Of a DNA stretch of 64,000 nucleotides, positions 44,519 through 51,662 are shown piece after piece. This DNA is from Chryseobacterium sp. MYb7. Its GTDB lineage: Bacteria; Bacteroidota; Bacteroidia; Flavobacteriales; Weeksellaceae. The translations under genes were made by a program, and so were the position numbers. Position 1 is the stretch's first letter. Each line of letters starts with the position of its first letter. The notes below the pieces were generated by a model that made no database searches, was not told where the DNA came from, and was given only the letters and a program-made list of their open reading frames with translations. The DNA lies in assembly GCF_002979455.1 (NCBI RefSeq), contig NZ_PCOU01000001.1, positions 186,001 through 250,000 on the forward strand, in the 5' to 3' direction.

Positions 44519-45151
44519 TTACTCTTCTGTGATCCTATCCAGAATAATTGCTGTTGCCGGAATACCTGCATTACTGATATCCAATCCTATTGGCTTTGCG
44601 ACGGTCTGAAGAGATGAAATGGCAAATGCATTTTTTCCTACAAACCTTACCGAATCGGGAATTTCTAAAAATGTTATAGGACTTCCGGATAACTGAAATG
44701 CTCCTTCTTCAATAGTTTCAATACCATTTTCCAATATGAGTTTAGAGACACTGGCAACTGCACTTGCAAAAGCGTATGATTCTACAGTCTTGCATGATCC
44801 CGGAATCGTTAGAGTTCCTTTCAAATATTGTCCATTAAATGCTCTTGATTTTATTCTTTCCAAGGAGGTAGGAAATTTAATTTTAGAGATACGATTTTGA
44901 TATGCCACTGCAAACTGAAATCCTCCGATAGTTTTTACTCCTTCAGGGAAAACCATGATAAAATCCAATCCTGTGATTTCTGTGCTGTCTGTTGGTGAAT
45001 AAATAAATTCAGGGTAAGGAGCAAAATTAAGATGTGCTTTATCTATTTTTTCATCCTTATGCCAGTATGAGTCCTGCCATTCCCAAAAATTTTCCTGTTT
45101 TGGGATATCTCCATTTTCAAAATAGAGCTTTAATTCTTCTTTTGTTTTCAT
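44519..45151 (-). CDS. Adaptor plus BspA-type leucine-rich-repeat protein 3
   Basis: A 210-aa paralogue with the adaptor (variant FENGDIPKQENFWEWQD), linker, and LRR_5 repeats (IKSRAFNGQYLKGTLTIPGSCKTVESYAF). Ends LDISNAGIPATAIILDRITEE, closely matching LRR protein 4. No signal peptide. Confidence 0.75.
   Translation of the reverse strand: MKTKEELKLYFENGDIPKQENFWEWQDSYWHKDEKIDKAHLNFAPYPEFIYSPTDSTEITGLDFIMVFPEGVKTIGGFQFAVAYQNRISKIKFPTSLERIKSRAFNGQYLKGTLTIPGSCKTVESYAFASAVASVSKLILENGIETIEEGAFQLSGSPITFLEIPDSVRFVGKNAFAISSLQTVAKPIGLDISNAGIPATAIILDRITEE
45050..45151 (-). repeat. Adaptor-encoding direct repeat, copy 4 of 5
   Basis: 5' end of LRR protein 3, same 100-bp unit. Confidence 0.75.
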
Positions 45152-45162
45152 GTTGTTAATTG

Positions 45163-45813
45163 TTAGATGTCTGCGTAGTATAAGATGGTTGCTGTTGCTG
45201 GGATACCAGCATTACTGATATCTAAACCTTGTTTCACAGAAACTTTCTTTAAGGATGGGATATTGAATGCGTTTTGCCCCACTGATTTAACTGATTTAGG
45301 GATGTGTAAGTCTGTAATGGTCGTATTTCCAGCAAGTTGAAAAGCATAATTGTCAATAGTTTCAATACCATTTTCTAAGATGAGTTCAGACACTCTGGAA
45401 TTTGAACCGGAGAATGCCGATGCTTCAATTATTTTGCATGATCCGGGTATTCTTAAAGTTCCGGTTATGAATTGGTTACCAAATGCATTAGCTTTTATTC
45501 TTTCCAAAGTACTTGGAAGAGTCACTTGTGTAATAATATTTTTTGCTGCTGCCTGATACAGAAAACCTGGTCCTCCAGCTATACCCCCAATAACTTTGAT
45601 CCCTTCAGGAAATACAATTCTTTTTCCTATTCCCATAATCTCTGTATTGTCTGTAGGAGAAGGTAAAAATTCTTCATAAGTTATTAGCTCGAGAGAACTG
45701 TTGGGTAATTTTTCATCCTTATGCCAGTAAGAGTTCTGCCATTCCCAAAAGTCTTCCTGCCTTGGGATATCTCCATTTTCAAAATAGAGCTTTAATTCTT
45801 CTTTTGTTTTCAT
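45163..45813 (-). CDS. Adaptor plus BspA-type leucine-rich-repeat protein 4 (first gene of operon)
   Basis: A 216-aa paralogue and sister of LRR protein 3 (shared EFLPSPTDNTEI-type linker and LDISNAGIPATA C-terminus). It is first gene of the tightly spaced leftward operon LRR4-LRR3-LRR2-LRR1-fibre-1261 aa, driven from shared operator site B at 45994-46031. The leader before it is about 175 nt and holds a segment also present in the leader of the next transcript. Confidence 0.75.
   Translation of the reverse strand: MKTKEELKLYFENGDIPRQEDFWEWQNSYWHKDEKLPNSSLELITYEEFLPSPTDNTEIMGIGKRIVFPEGIKVIGGIAGGPGFLYQAAAKNIITQVTLPSTLERIKANAFGNQFITGTLRIPGSCKIIEASAFSGSNSRVSELILENGIETIDNYAFQLAGNTTITDLHIPKSVKSVGQNAFNIPSLKKVSVKQGLDISNAGIPATATILYYADI
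45712..45813 (-). repeat. Adaptor-encoding direct repeat, copy 5 of 5
   Basis: 5' end of LRR protein 4, same 100-bp unit. Confidence 0.75.
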
Positions 45814-45899
45814 AAAACTTTGTGTGATTTGTTGGTTAATAAATTGATTGTTGTCTCCTTTTTTGGTGGAGGAGATTCCACTTTTGTACTATATTTTCA

Positions 45900-45948
45900 G
45901 ACATAGTTCTGGCTGTCCAGCATTTTGTGAATGGTGAATTCAAAGGTG
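45900..45948 (-). repeat. Duplicated leader segment, copy 1
   Basis: Shares GGCTGT-CAGCAT and GAATG-TGAATTCAAAGG blocks with 46247-46293. Both lie in 5' untranslated regions downstream of shared operator sites (B and C). Confidence 0.55.
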
Positions 45949-45993
45949 TTGAGACTGTTTAATGAGATTGCTGTGCGTGTATTATAGAGATTT

Positions 45994-46031
45994 CAAAGGT
46001 AATGGCGGACAGCGTCAGAACTTGTCGTGTT
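45994..46031 (-). promoter_or_regulatory. Shared operator site B plus -7 box (LRR/fibre operon)
   Basis: Leftward AACACGACAAGTTCTGACGC (46031-46012), 10 bp, then TACCTTTG (46001-45994). Confidence 0.8.
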
Positions 46032-46044
46032 TTTATTATTTTAA

Positions 46045-46215
46045 TTAAAAAGTATCTTCTTCAAGCACTCCTTCTTCAAAATCTTCTCTGAAGAAGTTTT
46101 CAATGTTATTGAGATAGTTTTCATAATCCATCTCTGCATTTTCGATGTCGCTCCATTCTATGGTGTAGAGATCTTCATCGAAGAGTGTATGGGTATTGTG
46201 ATTGGGTGTTTCCAT
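46045..46215 (-). CDS. Small very acidic protein
   Basis: A 56-aa protein from the ATG at 46215 (METPNHNTHTLFDEDLY...), rich in Asp/Glu, ending EEGVLEEDTF. A longer frame from a TTG at 46290 is less likely, because that stretch is part of a leader segment repeated in front of the LRR operon, where it does not code. No family recognised. Its promoter carries shared operator site C. Size and charge would suit an anti-activator, DNA mimic or chaperone, but this is speculation. Confidence 0.55.
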   Translation of the reverse strand: METPNHNTHTLFDEDLYTIEWSDIENAEMDYENYLNNIENFFREDFEEGVLEEDTF

Positions 46216-46246
46216 GTTTTGTGTTGTAAGGTGTTGGTTATATTTT

Positions 46247-46293
46247 GAACATATTTCAGGCTGTTCAGCATGAGAGAATGTTGAATTCAAAGG
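46247..46293 (-). repeat. Duplicated leader segment, copy 2
   Basis: Counterpart of 45900-45948, roughly three quarters identical by eye. Confidence 0.55.
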
Positions 46294-46340
46294 CTTTTAA
46301 AAATTTTTAAGGATTATTGTTTTGTGTCTTTTTGATACTC

Positions 46341-46378
46341 CAAAGGTAGTAGGGGAGAACGACAAAACTTGACGTGTT
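46341..46378 (-). promoter_or_regulatory. Shared operator site C plus -7 box (small acidic protein)
   Basis: Leftward AACACGTCAAGTTTTGTCGT (46378-46359), 10 bp, then TACCTTTG (46348-46341). Confidence 0.8.
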
Positions 46379-46447
46379 TTAAAAATATTTTCCAATTTTA
46401 AAATATAATTTTCAGAGCTTATATTGGGTGTTTATAAGGTAAAAAGC

Positions 46448-47485
46448 TTATATTTTATTTTTGATGAGTTTCTGAACAATTTGGTTTAATGTTTCTCTGT
46501 TATCATCAATATAGCTCAATCCTGCCTGGATCAGGTTTTCAATATTAGACCTTCTCACATTATCCATTGCTGGAGAAGCGTTTTTCAGAGAAGGATTCAG
46601 GCGGTAATAGTTCTTCTGGTTTCTAAGTCCCAGCGTTTGAAACATCTGTTCCAGCTGGTAATCCACTGTTTCTGCATTGGCAGACATTAAAATGTCGATA
46701 ATAGGACTTACCCAGCCAATTTTTCCTGCTTTTTCAAGTCTTTTGAAAGGATAAGGTCTTGCTTCAATTCCTGTTCCGATAGAAATAATAATCATGTCGT
46801 TTACACTCGGATGATTGGCTTTCTGGTGGTTTTTTAACACTTCTGCAAAAGGAATTTTTCTTGCTTCTGCATAAGCACAAAGAGCAGGATTATTAGCGAA
46901 CATTCCTCCGTCAATCAGGCTGAAGATCTGTCCATACATGGATTTGATCTGCACAGGGCTAAAATAAGTAGGAGCAGCTGAAGTTGCTCTGCAGATATCC
47001 TTTACAAAAAAGTTATCTGTGCTGAGGTGGGCTTTCCATGAGTTGAAAAGCTTAGCTCTTCTGTTCTCGATATCATAACTCATTATTAAACAAGGTTTTA
47101 TTAATTCTTTTAATTCTAAATTTCCAAAAAAGTCATTTAAGTTTTTTTCAAGAGCTTCCTGGGAAATTCTTTCATTCAATAATCCGAATGGATTGACCAG
47201 TTTTTCCCAAAAGGAAACCTGGAAAATGTCGCCGCCTTTTTCAGCATATAATTCTAAGCCTTTCTGAATAGAATATTTTGCTTTTCGGGCTTCATCAGGA
47301 GATAAAATAATAGAAGCAATCAGACCTCCGGTGCTGCTGCCCGCTACCAGATCAAAATAATCTCCGAGCTTGGCAGTCGGTTTATCATAATACTGGAGCT
47401 GTTCTTCTATGTAACGTAGAATAATGCAGGTGATGATTCCCCTTATTCCACCTCCGTCCAAAGAAAGAATGGTTGTCTTTTTCAT
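46448..47485 (-). CDS. Patatin-like phospholipase
   Basis: A 345-aa cytosolic lipid acyl hydrolase. It has the oxyanion loop DGGGIRG (residues 10-16), nucleophile Ser 51 in GSSTG, and the catalytic Asp 192 in IDGGMFANNP. All catalytic parts are present, without signal peptide or outer-membrane barrel. Similar stand-alone patatins serve as membrane-attacking effectors in bacterial defence (CapV type) or as injected toxins. No cyclase gene is adjacent, so CBASS is not supported. Its promoter carries shared operator site D. Confidence 0.92.
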   Translation of the reverse strand: MKKTTILSLDGGGIRGIITCIILRYIEEQLQYYDKPTAKLGDYFDLVAGSSTGGLIASIILSPDEARKAKYSIQKGLELYAEKGGDIFQVSFWEKLVNPFGLLNERISQEALEKNLNDFFGNLELKELIKPCLIMSYDIENRRAKLFNSWKAHLSTDNFFVKDICRATSAAPTYFSPVQIKSMYGQIFSLIDGGMFANNPALCAYAEARKIPFAEVLKNHQKANHPSVNDMIIISIGTGIEARPYPFKRLEKAGKIGWVSPIIDILMSANAETVDYQLEQMFQTLGLRNQKNYYRLNPSLKNASPAMDNVRRSNIENLIQAGLSYIDDNRETLNQIVQKLIKNKI

Positions 47486-47614
47486 GTGATATTTTTAATG
47501 GTTTGTTAAAAGGACACATGCAATCTTAAATCTACAGAATCCATTGATTTTTTCAAAAAATGTTGAGATTCCATACTTGGATTTCATTGCTTTTTTCGTT
47601 GTTTTCTTATAAAG

Positions 47615-47652
47615 CAAAGGTAGGCCGGGGAAGCGACAGAACGTGTCGTATT
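47615..47652 (-). promoter_or_regulatory. Shared operator site D plus -7 box (patatin gene)
   Basis: Leftward AATACGACACGTTCTGTCGC (47652-47633), 10 bp, then TACCTTTG (47622-47615). Leader about 125 nt. Confidence 0.8.
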
Positions 47653-47676
47653 ATATTTAATTTCAAATAAATGACA

Positions 47677-48177
47677 CTAAAAAATAACGTAATTCTGTTG
47701 GTCTCTTGGCATCTTCAAAAGCGTTCTCCAACTGGTTTTTACAGGACCTTTTTTAGACGGAATATTCTTTTTTTCGAAGTGGGGAAGATCCTTAAATGTT
47801 TTCCAGTTTCCACCCCAGTCCCAGCCATGGCGGGCAAAAATTTTTACACATTCGTACCAGTCGGCCACTTTATCATTGTCCCAGTCTTTTACGGTATCCC
47901 AGCTTGCTGTTTTTCCGTCAATCATAAGGCACATATCTACGGCAAGACCATAGTTGTGAATGCTCTGTCCTGCCTTAGCATTGGTTACCTTTTTTCCTGA
48001 CGTAATTCTTCCGATCGCATACAGTTTTTCCTGTTCTTCAAAAGATCTTAACCCTTGGGTGATTCGTATTTTGGCTCTTCCGGTGAGTGCTTCATCACAT
48101 TCCTGTATGATTTGTTTTACTTCATCTCTTACCAGCGGGTGAAGTTTTTGAATTCGTTCTAAGGTTACTTTGTCCAT
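47677..48177 (-). CDS. M15-family peptidoglycan peptidase (endolysin-like)
   Basis: A 166-aa protein from the ATG at 48177. The longer frame from 48201 would begin inside the -7 box and is rejected. Zinc ligands are His 74 and Asp 81 (SIHNYGLAVD) and His 133 (LPHFE), with the substrate Arg region QGLRSFEEQ, the VanY/phage L-Ala-D-Glu endopeptidase pattern. It has no signal peptide, unlike host cell-wall carboxypeptidases, so release by lysis, holin or a tail-like particle is likely. Promoter with shared operator site E. Confidence 0.9.
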   Translation of the reverse strand: MDKVTLERIQKLHPLVRDEVKQIIQECDEALTGRAKIRITQGLRSFEEQEKLYAIGRITSGKKVTNAKAGQSIHNYGLAVDMCLMIDGKTASWDTVKDWDNDKVADWYECVKIFARHGWDWGGNWKTFKDLPHFEKKNIPSKKGPVKTSWRTLLKMPRDQQNYVIF

Positions 48178-48198
48178 ATTTCTTATTTTCTTATAGGA

Positions 48199-48236
48199 CA
48201 AAAGTATAGCGTGGAAGCGACGAAACTTGACGTGTT
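48199..48236 (-). promoter_or_regulatory. Shared operator site E plus -7 box (M15 peptidase gene)
   Basis: Leftward AACACGTCAAGTTTCGTCGC (48236-48217), 10 bp, then TACTTTTG (48206-48199). Start codon 22 bp downstream. Confidence 0.8.
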
Positions 48237-48391
48237 TTATTTGAATTTTGTTTAAAATTCCAGAGTATTCATTCTGAGACAGTAACCCTATTTATATGAC
48301 TAAAATTCATCTTTCAACATAAAAATTAGAAAAAAAATTGCTTTTAAAAAATAGAAGTAGTAAATATGACAGACAAAAAACACAATATCAA

Positions 48392-49975
48392 ATGCATACC
48401 ATCTTACCCTTTTTACTTGCTATGGTCGCAGCCATCGTGCTGCTCAATATGTGGGCTACTAAATTAAAAATTGCCTACCCAATTCTGCTTGTTGTATTTG
48501 GGCTTCTCGTTAGTTTTGTGCCGGGGCTTCCGGTCGTAAAGATCAATCCGGATCTTATCTTTTTTATATTCTTACCACCTCTGCTATTTGAAGCAGCATG
48601 GTCTATCTCTTTTAAAGAAATGAAAAGATGGTGGCGTATTATTGGAAGCTTTGCCTTTTTAGTGGTCTTTTTTACTGCACTGGCTGTGGCAGTGACTGCT
48701 AATTATTTTATTCCCGGATTTACGCTTGCCCTCGGCTTTTTGCTGGGAGGGATTGTGTCTCCGCCTGATGCCGTAAGTACAGGAGCAATCATGAAGTTTG
48801 TAAAAATACCATCTACTACTTCCGCTATTCTGGAAGGAGAAAGTTTACTGAATGATGCCTCTTCACTGATTATATTTCGTTTTGCCCTTGTTGCAGTTGG
48901 AACGGGACAGTTTATATGGCAGGAAGCTTCGCTTGATTTTTTATGGATGATTATTGGAGGTGCCGGAATCGGTTTAATATTGGCCTGGATTTTTGTACAG
49001 GTTCACAAAAGACTCCCTACGGAAGCTGCTTCAGATATTGCCCTGACAATTATTGAACCTTATCTCATGTATTGGATTGCAGAACAGTTTCATGCTTCCG
49101 GAGTTTTAGCTGTTGTTGGTGGAGGTCTGTATATGTCTGGCAAACGATTAATATTTCTTAACAGTACCAGCCGAATTATGGGCTATAGTGTGTGGCAGAG
49201 CTTTGTATTTATTCTGAATGGTATTGTATTTTTAATTATCGGTCTTGAACTTCCTGAAATTGTTGGCGGTCTGCGTTGGGAAGGAATTCCTTTGGGCACA
49301 GCCATTAAATATGGGGTATTTGTGACGGGAATTTTAATTGCTGCCAGAATTATAAGCTCTTATGCCGCCATGCTGGCCACATTGATTTTTAGGCCAAGTG
49401 TGGCACCCCGTGCATCTTCTAACAGGAGACGTTTGCTGATGCCTATTATACTTGGGTGGACGGGAATGAGAGGAGTCGTTTCATTAGCAGCAGCATTAGC
49501 CATTCCTATTACCCTTGAAAATGGGCTTCCTTTTCCGAATAGAAACCTTATCCTGTTTATTACTTTCGTGGTGATTCTGTTGACATTGCTCGTGCAAGGG
49601 CTTACATTGCCATACCTGATAAAATACGGGCATGTATTTGATGATTTTTCAGATGAGGAAAAAGACAAAAAAGCAAGAGAAGAAATAAAGCATAAACTGA
49701 AACAGCATGTTTATCACTTTCTGAAAGATAAGCATGAAAATGAGCTGAATAGCCATGCCGGATTAGAAAGAATGCTGAAACACTGGGAAGAAAAAATACA
49801 GACTAATGAAACCGAATGGATGAATGAAAAGACCAAAGATATCTTTTTTGAAATGTTGGAAAGTCAGAGACAGTTTCTTTCAGAACTCAATAAAGATACT
49901 TCTGTAAATGAAGAGATTATCCGCCATCAGCTCTACCAGCTGGATCTTGAAGAAGAACGCTTGAAAATGATTTAA
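48392..49975 (+). CDS. Na+/H+ antiporter, CPA1/NhaP type
   Basis: A cation/proton antiporter of about 527 aa with around 12 transmembrane helices. Conserved ion-pathway segments are GGIVSPPDAVS and ESLLNDASSLIIF (Asn-Asp pair), and GWTGMRGVVSLAAALAIP in the C-terminal half. A charged cytosolic tail of about 110 residues follows. I choose the ATG at 48392 over an in-frame TTG at 48338. It is the only rightward gene between the operator-bearing leftward genes and umuC, and no shared operator is correctly oriented for it. Confidence 0.92.
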   Translation: MHTILPFLLAMVAAIVLLNMWATKLKIAYPILLVVFGLLVSFVPGLPVVKINPDLIFFIFLPPLLFEAAWSISFKEMKRWWRIIGSFAFLVVFFTALAVAVTANYFIPGFTLALGFLLGGIVSPPDAVSTGAIMKFVKIPSTTSAILEGESLLNDASSLIIFRFALVAVGTGQFIWQEASLDFLWMIIGGAGIGLILAWIFVQVHKRLPTEAASDIALTIIEPYLMYWIAEQFHASGVLAVVGGGLYMSGKRLIFLNSTSRIMGYSVWQSFVFILNGIVFLIIGLELPEIVGGLRWEGIPLGTAIKYGVFVTGILIAARIISSYAAMLATLIFRPSVAPRASSNRRRLLMPIILGWTGMRGVVSLAAALAIPITLENGLPFPNRNLILFITFVVILLTLLVQGLTLPYLIKYGHVFDDFSDEEKDKKAREEIKHKLKQHVYHFLKDKHENELNSHAGLERMLKHWEEKIQTNETEWMNEKTKDIFFEMLESQRQFLSELNKDTSVNEEIIRHQLYQLDLEEERLKMI

Positions 49976-50005
49976 TCTTTGTTTTAATAAATGTTTTTTT
50001 GAATA

Positions 50006-50043
50006 CAAAATTAAAGTGCTAATGCGACAAAACATGTCGTGTT
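50006..50043 (-). promoter_or_regulatory. Shared operator site F plus -7 box, orphan
   Basis: Leftward AACACGACATGTTTTGTCGC (50043-50024), 10 bp, then TAATTTTG (50013-50006). It points into the 3' end of the antiporter gene, where no leftward gene starts. The umuC start lies 118 bp on the other side. Confidence 0.7.
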
Positions 50044-50127
50044 TAAAAATTTTATTTATTTGTTTTTCAGACTGTTAAATATGATGTTAATTATGGTCTA
50101 AAAGATTATTTTATTCTTTAAAAACTA

Positions 50128-50135
50128 TAATTTTG
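50128..50135 (+). promoter_or_regulatory. -7 box TAATTTTG of the Y-family polymerase gene
   Basis: Exact TAnnTTTG, 25 bp before the ATG at 50161. No TTG at the usual spacing. Confidence 0.45.
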
Positions 50136-50160
50136 TATAGATATTTACTATACAATTGTC

Positions 50161-51432
50161 ATGTACGCTCTGGTAGATTGTAACAATTTTTTTGTTTCCT
50201 GCGAAAGGACTTTAGATCCTGATCTTGAAGGCAAACCCGTTGTGGTTCTTTCCAACAACGATGGGTGTGTTGTGTCCAGAAGTAAAGAAGCAAAAGATCT
50301 GGGAATTCCTATGGCAGCTCCTGCATTCAAGTACAAAGAGCTTTTTCAGAAACATGATGTGAAAAGTTTTTCTGCAAAATTTGAACTGTATAATTATAAA
50401 AGCCAGCAGGTTATTAATATTGCTAAATCCTATGTTCTAGACCATGAAGTGTACAGTATTGACGAGCTTTTTCTTGATCTGACGGGATTCAAATACATTG
50501 ATATTTACGCATATTGTCTTAAAATCAGAAATGAGATCCATGAGAAAGAAAATATCCCCGTAAGCATAGGAATTGCTCCTACTAAGACCTTATGTAAAGT
50601 AGCGAACAGAATTGTAAAAGAATTTCCGGATAATTTTAAAGGAGTGTATATCATGGATACTCCTGAAAAAATTGAAAAAGCCCTGAAATGGCTCAACATA
50701 GGAGACGTATGGGGAATAGGGCGAAGACTTGCCGTCAAAATGAATGACGGTGGCGTATATAAAGCATGGGATCTTCTTCAGAAACCTGAAATATGGGTCC
50801 GAAAAGTGATGGGAATTCACGGAGTAAGAATGATTAATGAATTGAAGGGAATTCGTCAGCTTGAATTGGATGCACCTTCTCCTAAAAAATCCATAGCCGT
50901 TACCCGAAGTTTTATGCAGATGCTCACCAAGAAAGAAGAAGTACGGGAAAGAGTAGAAACTTTTGGAATGTATTGTTCGGAAAGATTGAGAAAGCAGAAT
51001 ACCTGCTGTAAAATGATCACTGTTTTTGTACAGACGAACCGATTTAGAAAAGACCTGCCCGAATATAAAAATGCAATGACCCGCATTCTTTCCAATCCTA
51101 CCAATTCATCCATCCTGATCGGAAGAGTAGTGAATGAACTTTTTGAAGCCATTTACAGAGAGGGATTCCACTACAAAAGAGCTGGAGTTATGGTGAATGA
51201 TTTTGTTCCCGAAGATCAGAGACAGATCGGTCTTTTTGAGGAAGATATACAAAACCAGCATCTTCCCGTGATGAAAGCCATGGATGCTATGAACCGGAAA
51301 TATGGAAAAGATAAAGTGCGTCTCGGAAGTATGAGCGGAGAAAATACCTTTGGCCGTGCAAAACTCTCCCCGGAATATGAAGCTTTTCTGAAAAAGAATA
51401 CATTACCGGAAGCAAACTTCAGATTTCATTAG
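50161..51432 (+). CDS. umuC: Y-family translesion DNA polymerase (UmuC-like)
   Basis: A 423-aa error-prone polymerase. Catalytic acidic motifs are visible as ALVDCNNFFVSCER and YSIDELFLDLTG. A helix-hairpin-helix segment (LNIGDVWGIGRRLAVKM), a little-finger domain and a C-terminal DUF4113-like tail (FGRAKLSPEYEAFLKK) follow. No umuD/LexA-type partner is adjacent, so it may work with a remote partner. Expected to be DNA-damage induced; proximity to shared operator site F is notable. Confidence 0.93.
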   Translation: MYALVDCNNFFVSCERTLDPDLEGKPVVVLSNNDGCVVSRSKEAKDLGIPMAAPAFKYKELFQKHDVKSFSAKFELYNYKSQQVINIAKSYVLDHEVYSIDELFLDLTGFKYIDIYAYCLKIRNEIHEKENIPVSIGIAPTKTLCKVANRIVKEFPDNFKGVYIMDTPEKIEKALKWLNIGDVWGIGRRLAVKMNDGGVYKAWDLLQKPEIWVRKVMGIHGVRMINELKGIRQLELDAPSPKKSIAVTRSFMQMLTKKEEVRERVETFGMYCSERLRKQNTCCKMITVFVQTNRFRKDLPEYKNAMTRILSNPTNSSILIGRVVNELFEAIYREGFHYKRAGVMVNDFVPEDQRQIGLFEEDIQNQHLPVMKAMDAMNRKYGKDKVRLGSMSGENTFGRAKLSPEYEAFLKKNTLPEANFRFH

Positions 51433-51662
51433 ACTTAAATTTTTCCTCAAAAACATAGATTCTTTAAAAATTTCTATTGAAATAAGGTTTCTATTTTATT
51501 TTAAATAGTAAAATTCCGTATTTTGATAATGTAAAATAAAGTATTATTTTATTGTTTATCAGTTGATTATGTAATTGTGGCTGGTGTAGGGCTATTGTAG
51601 GACATATGCTTTTACATTTATCTTTGGCCAAGAATTGTACACGTTTTAAAACCACAAATTAC

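Noticed and set aside
46216..46290. N-terminal extension of the small acidic protein from a TTG
   Set aside because: This stretch belongs to a leader segment repeated without coding function before the LRR operon.
46448..47485. Patatin as part of a CBASS operon
   Set aside because: No cyclic-oligonucleotide synthase or Cap gene lies nearby, and the gene is monocistronic.
34544..50043. The 20-bp repeats as a CRISPR array, phage att sites or a LexA box
   Set aside because: Spacing is irregular and promoter-linked, each copy is followed by N10-TAnnTTTG, and the sequence does not match the common LexA patterns I know.
34526..50043. The 20-bp motif as an alternative-sigma -35 element
   Set aside because: The dyad symmetry, the 20-bp length and the standard TAnnTTTG box point to an operator on a housekeeping promoter. 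Not fully excluded.
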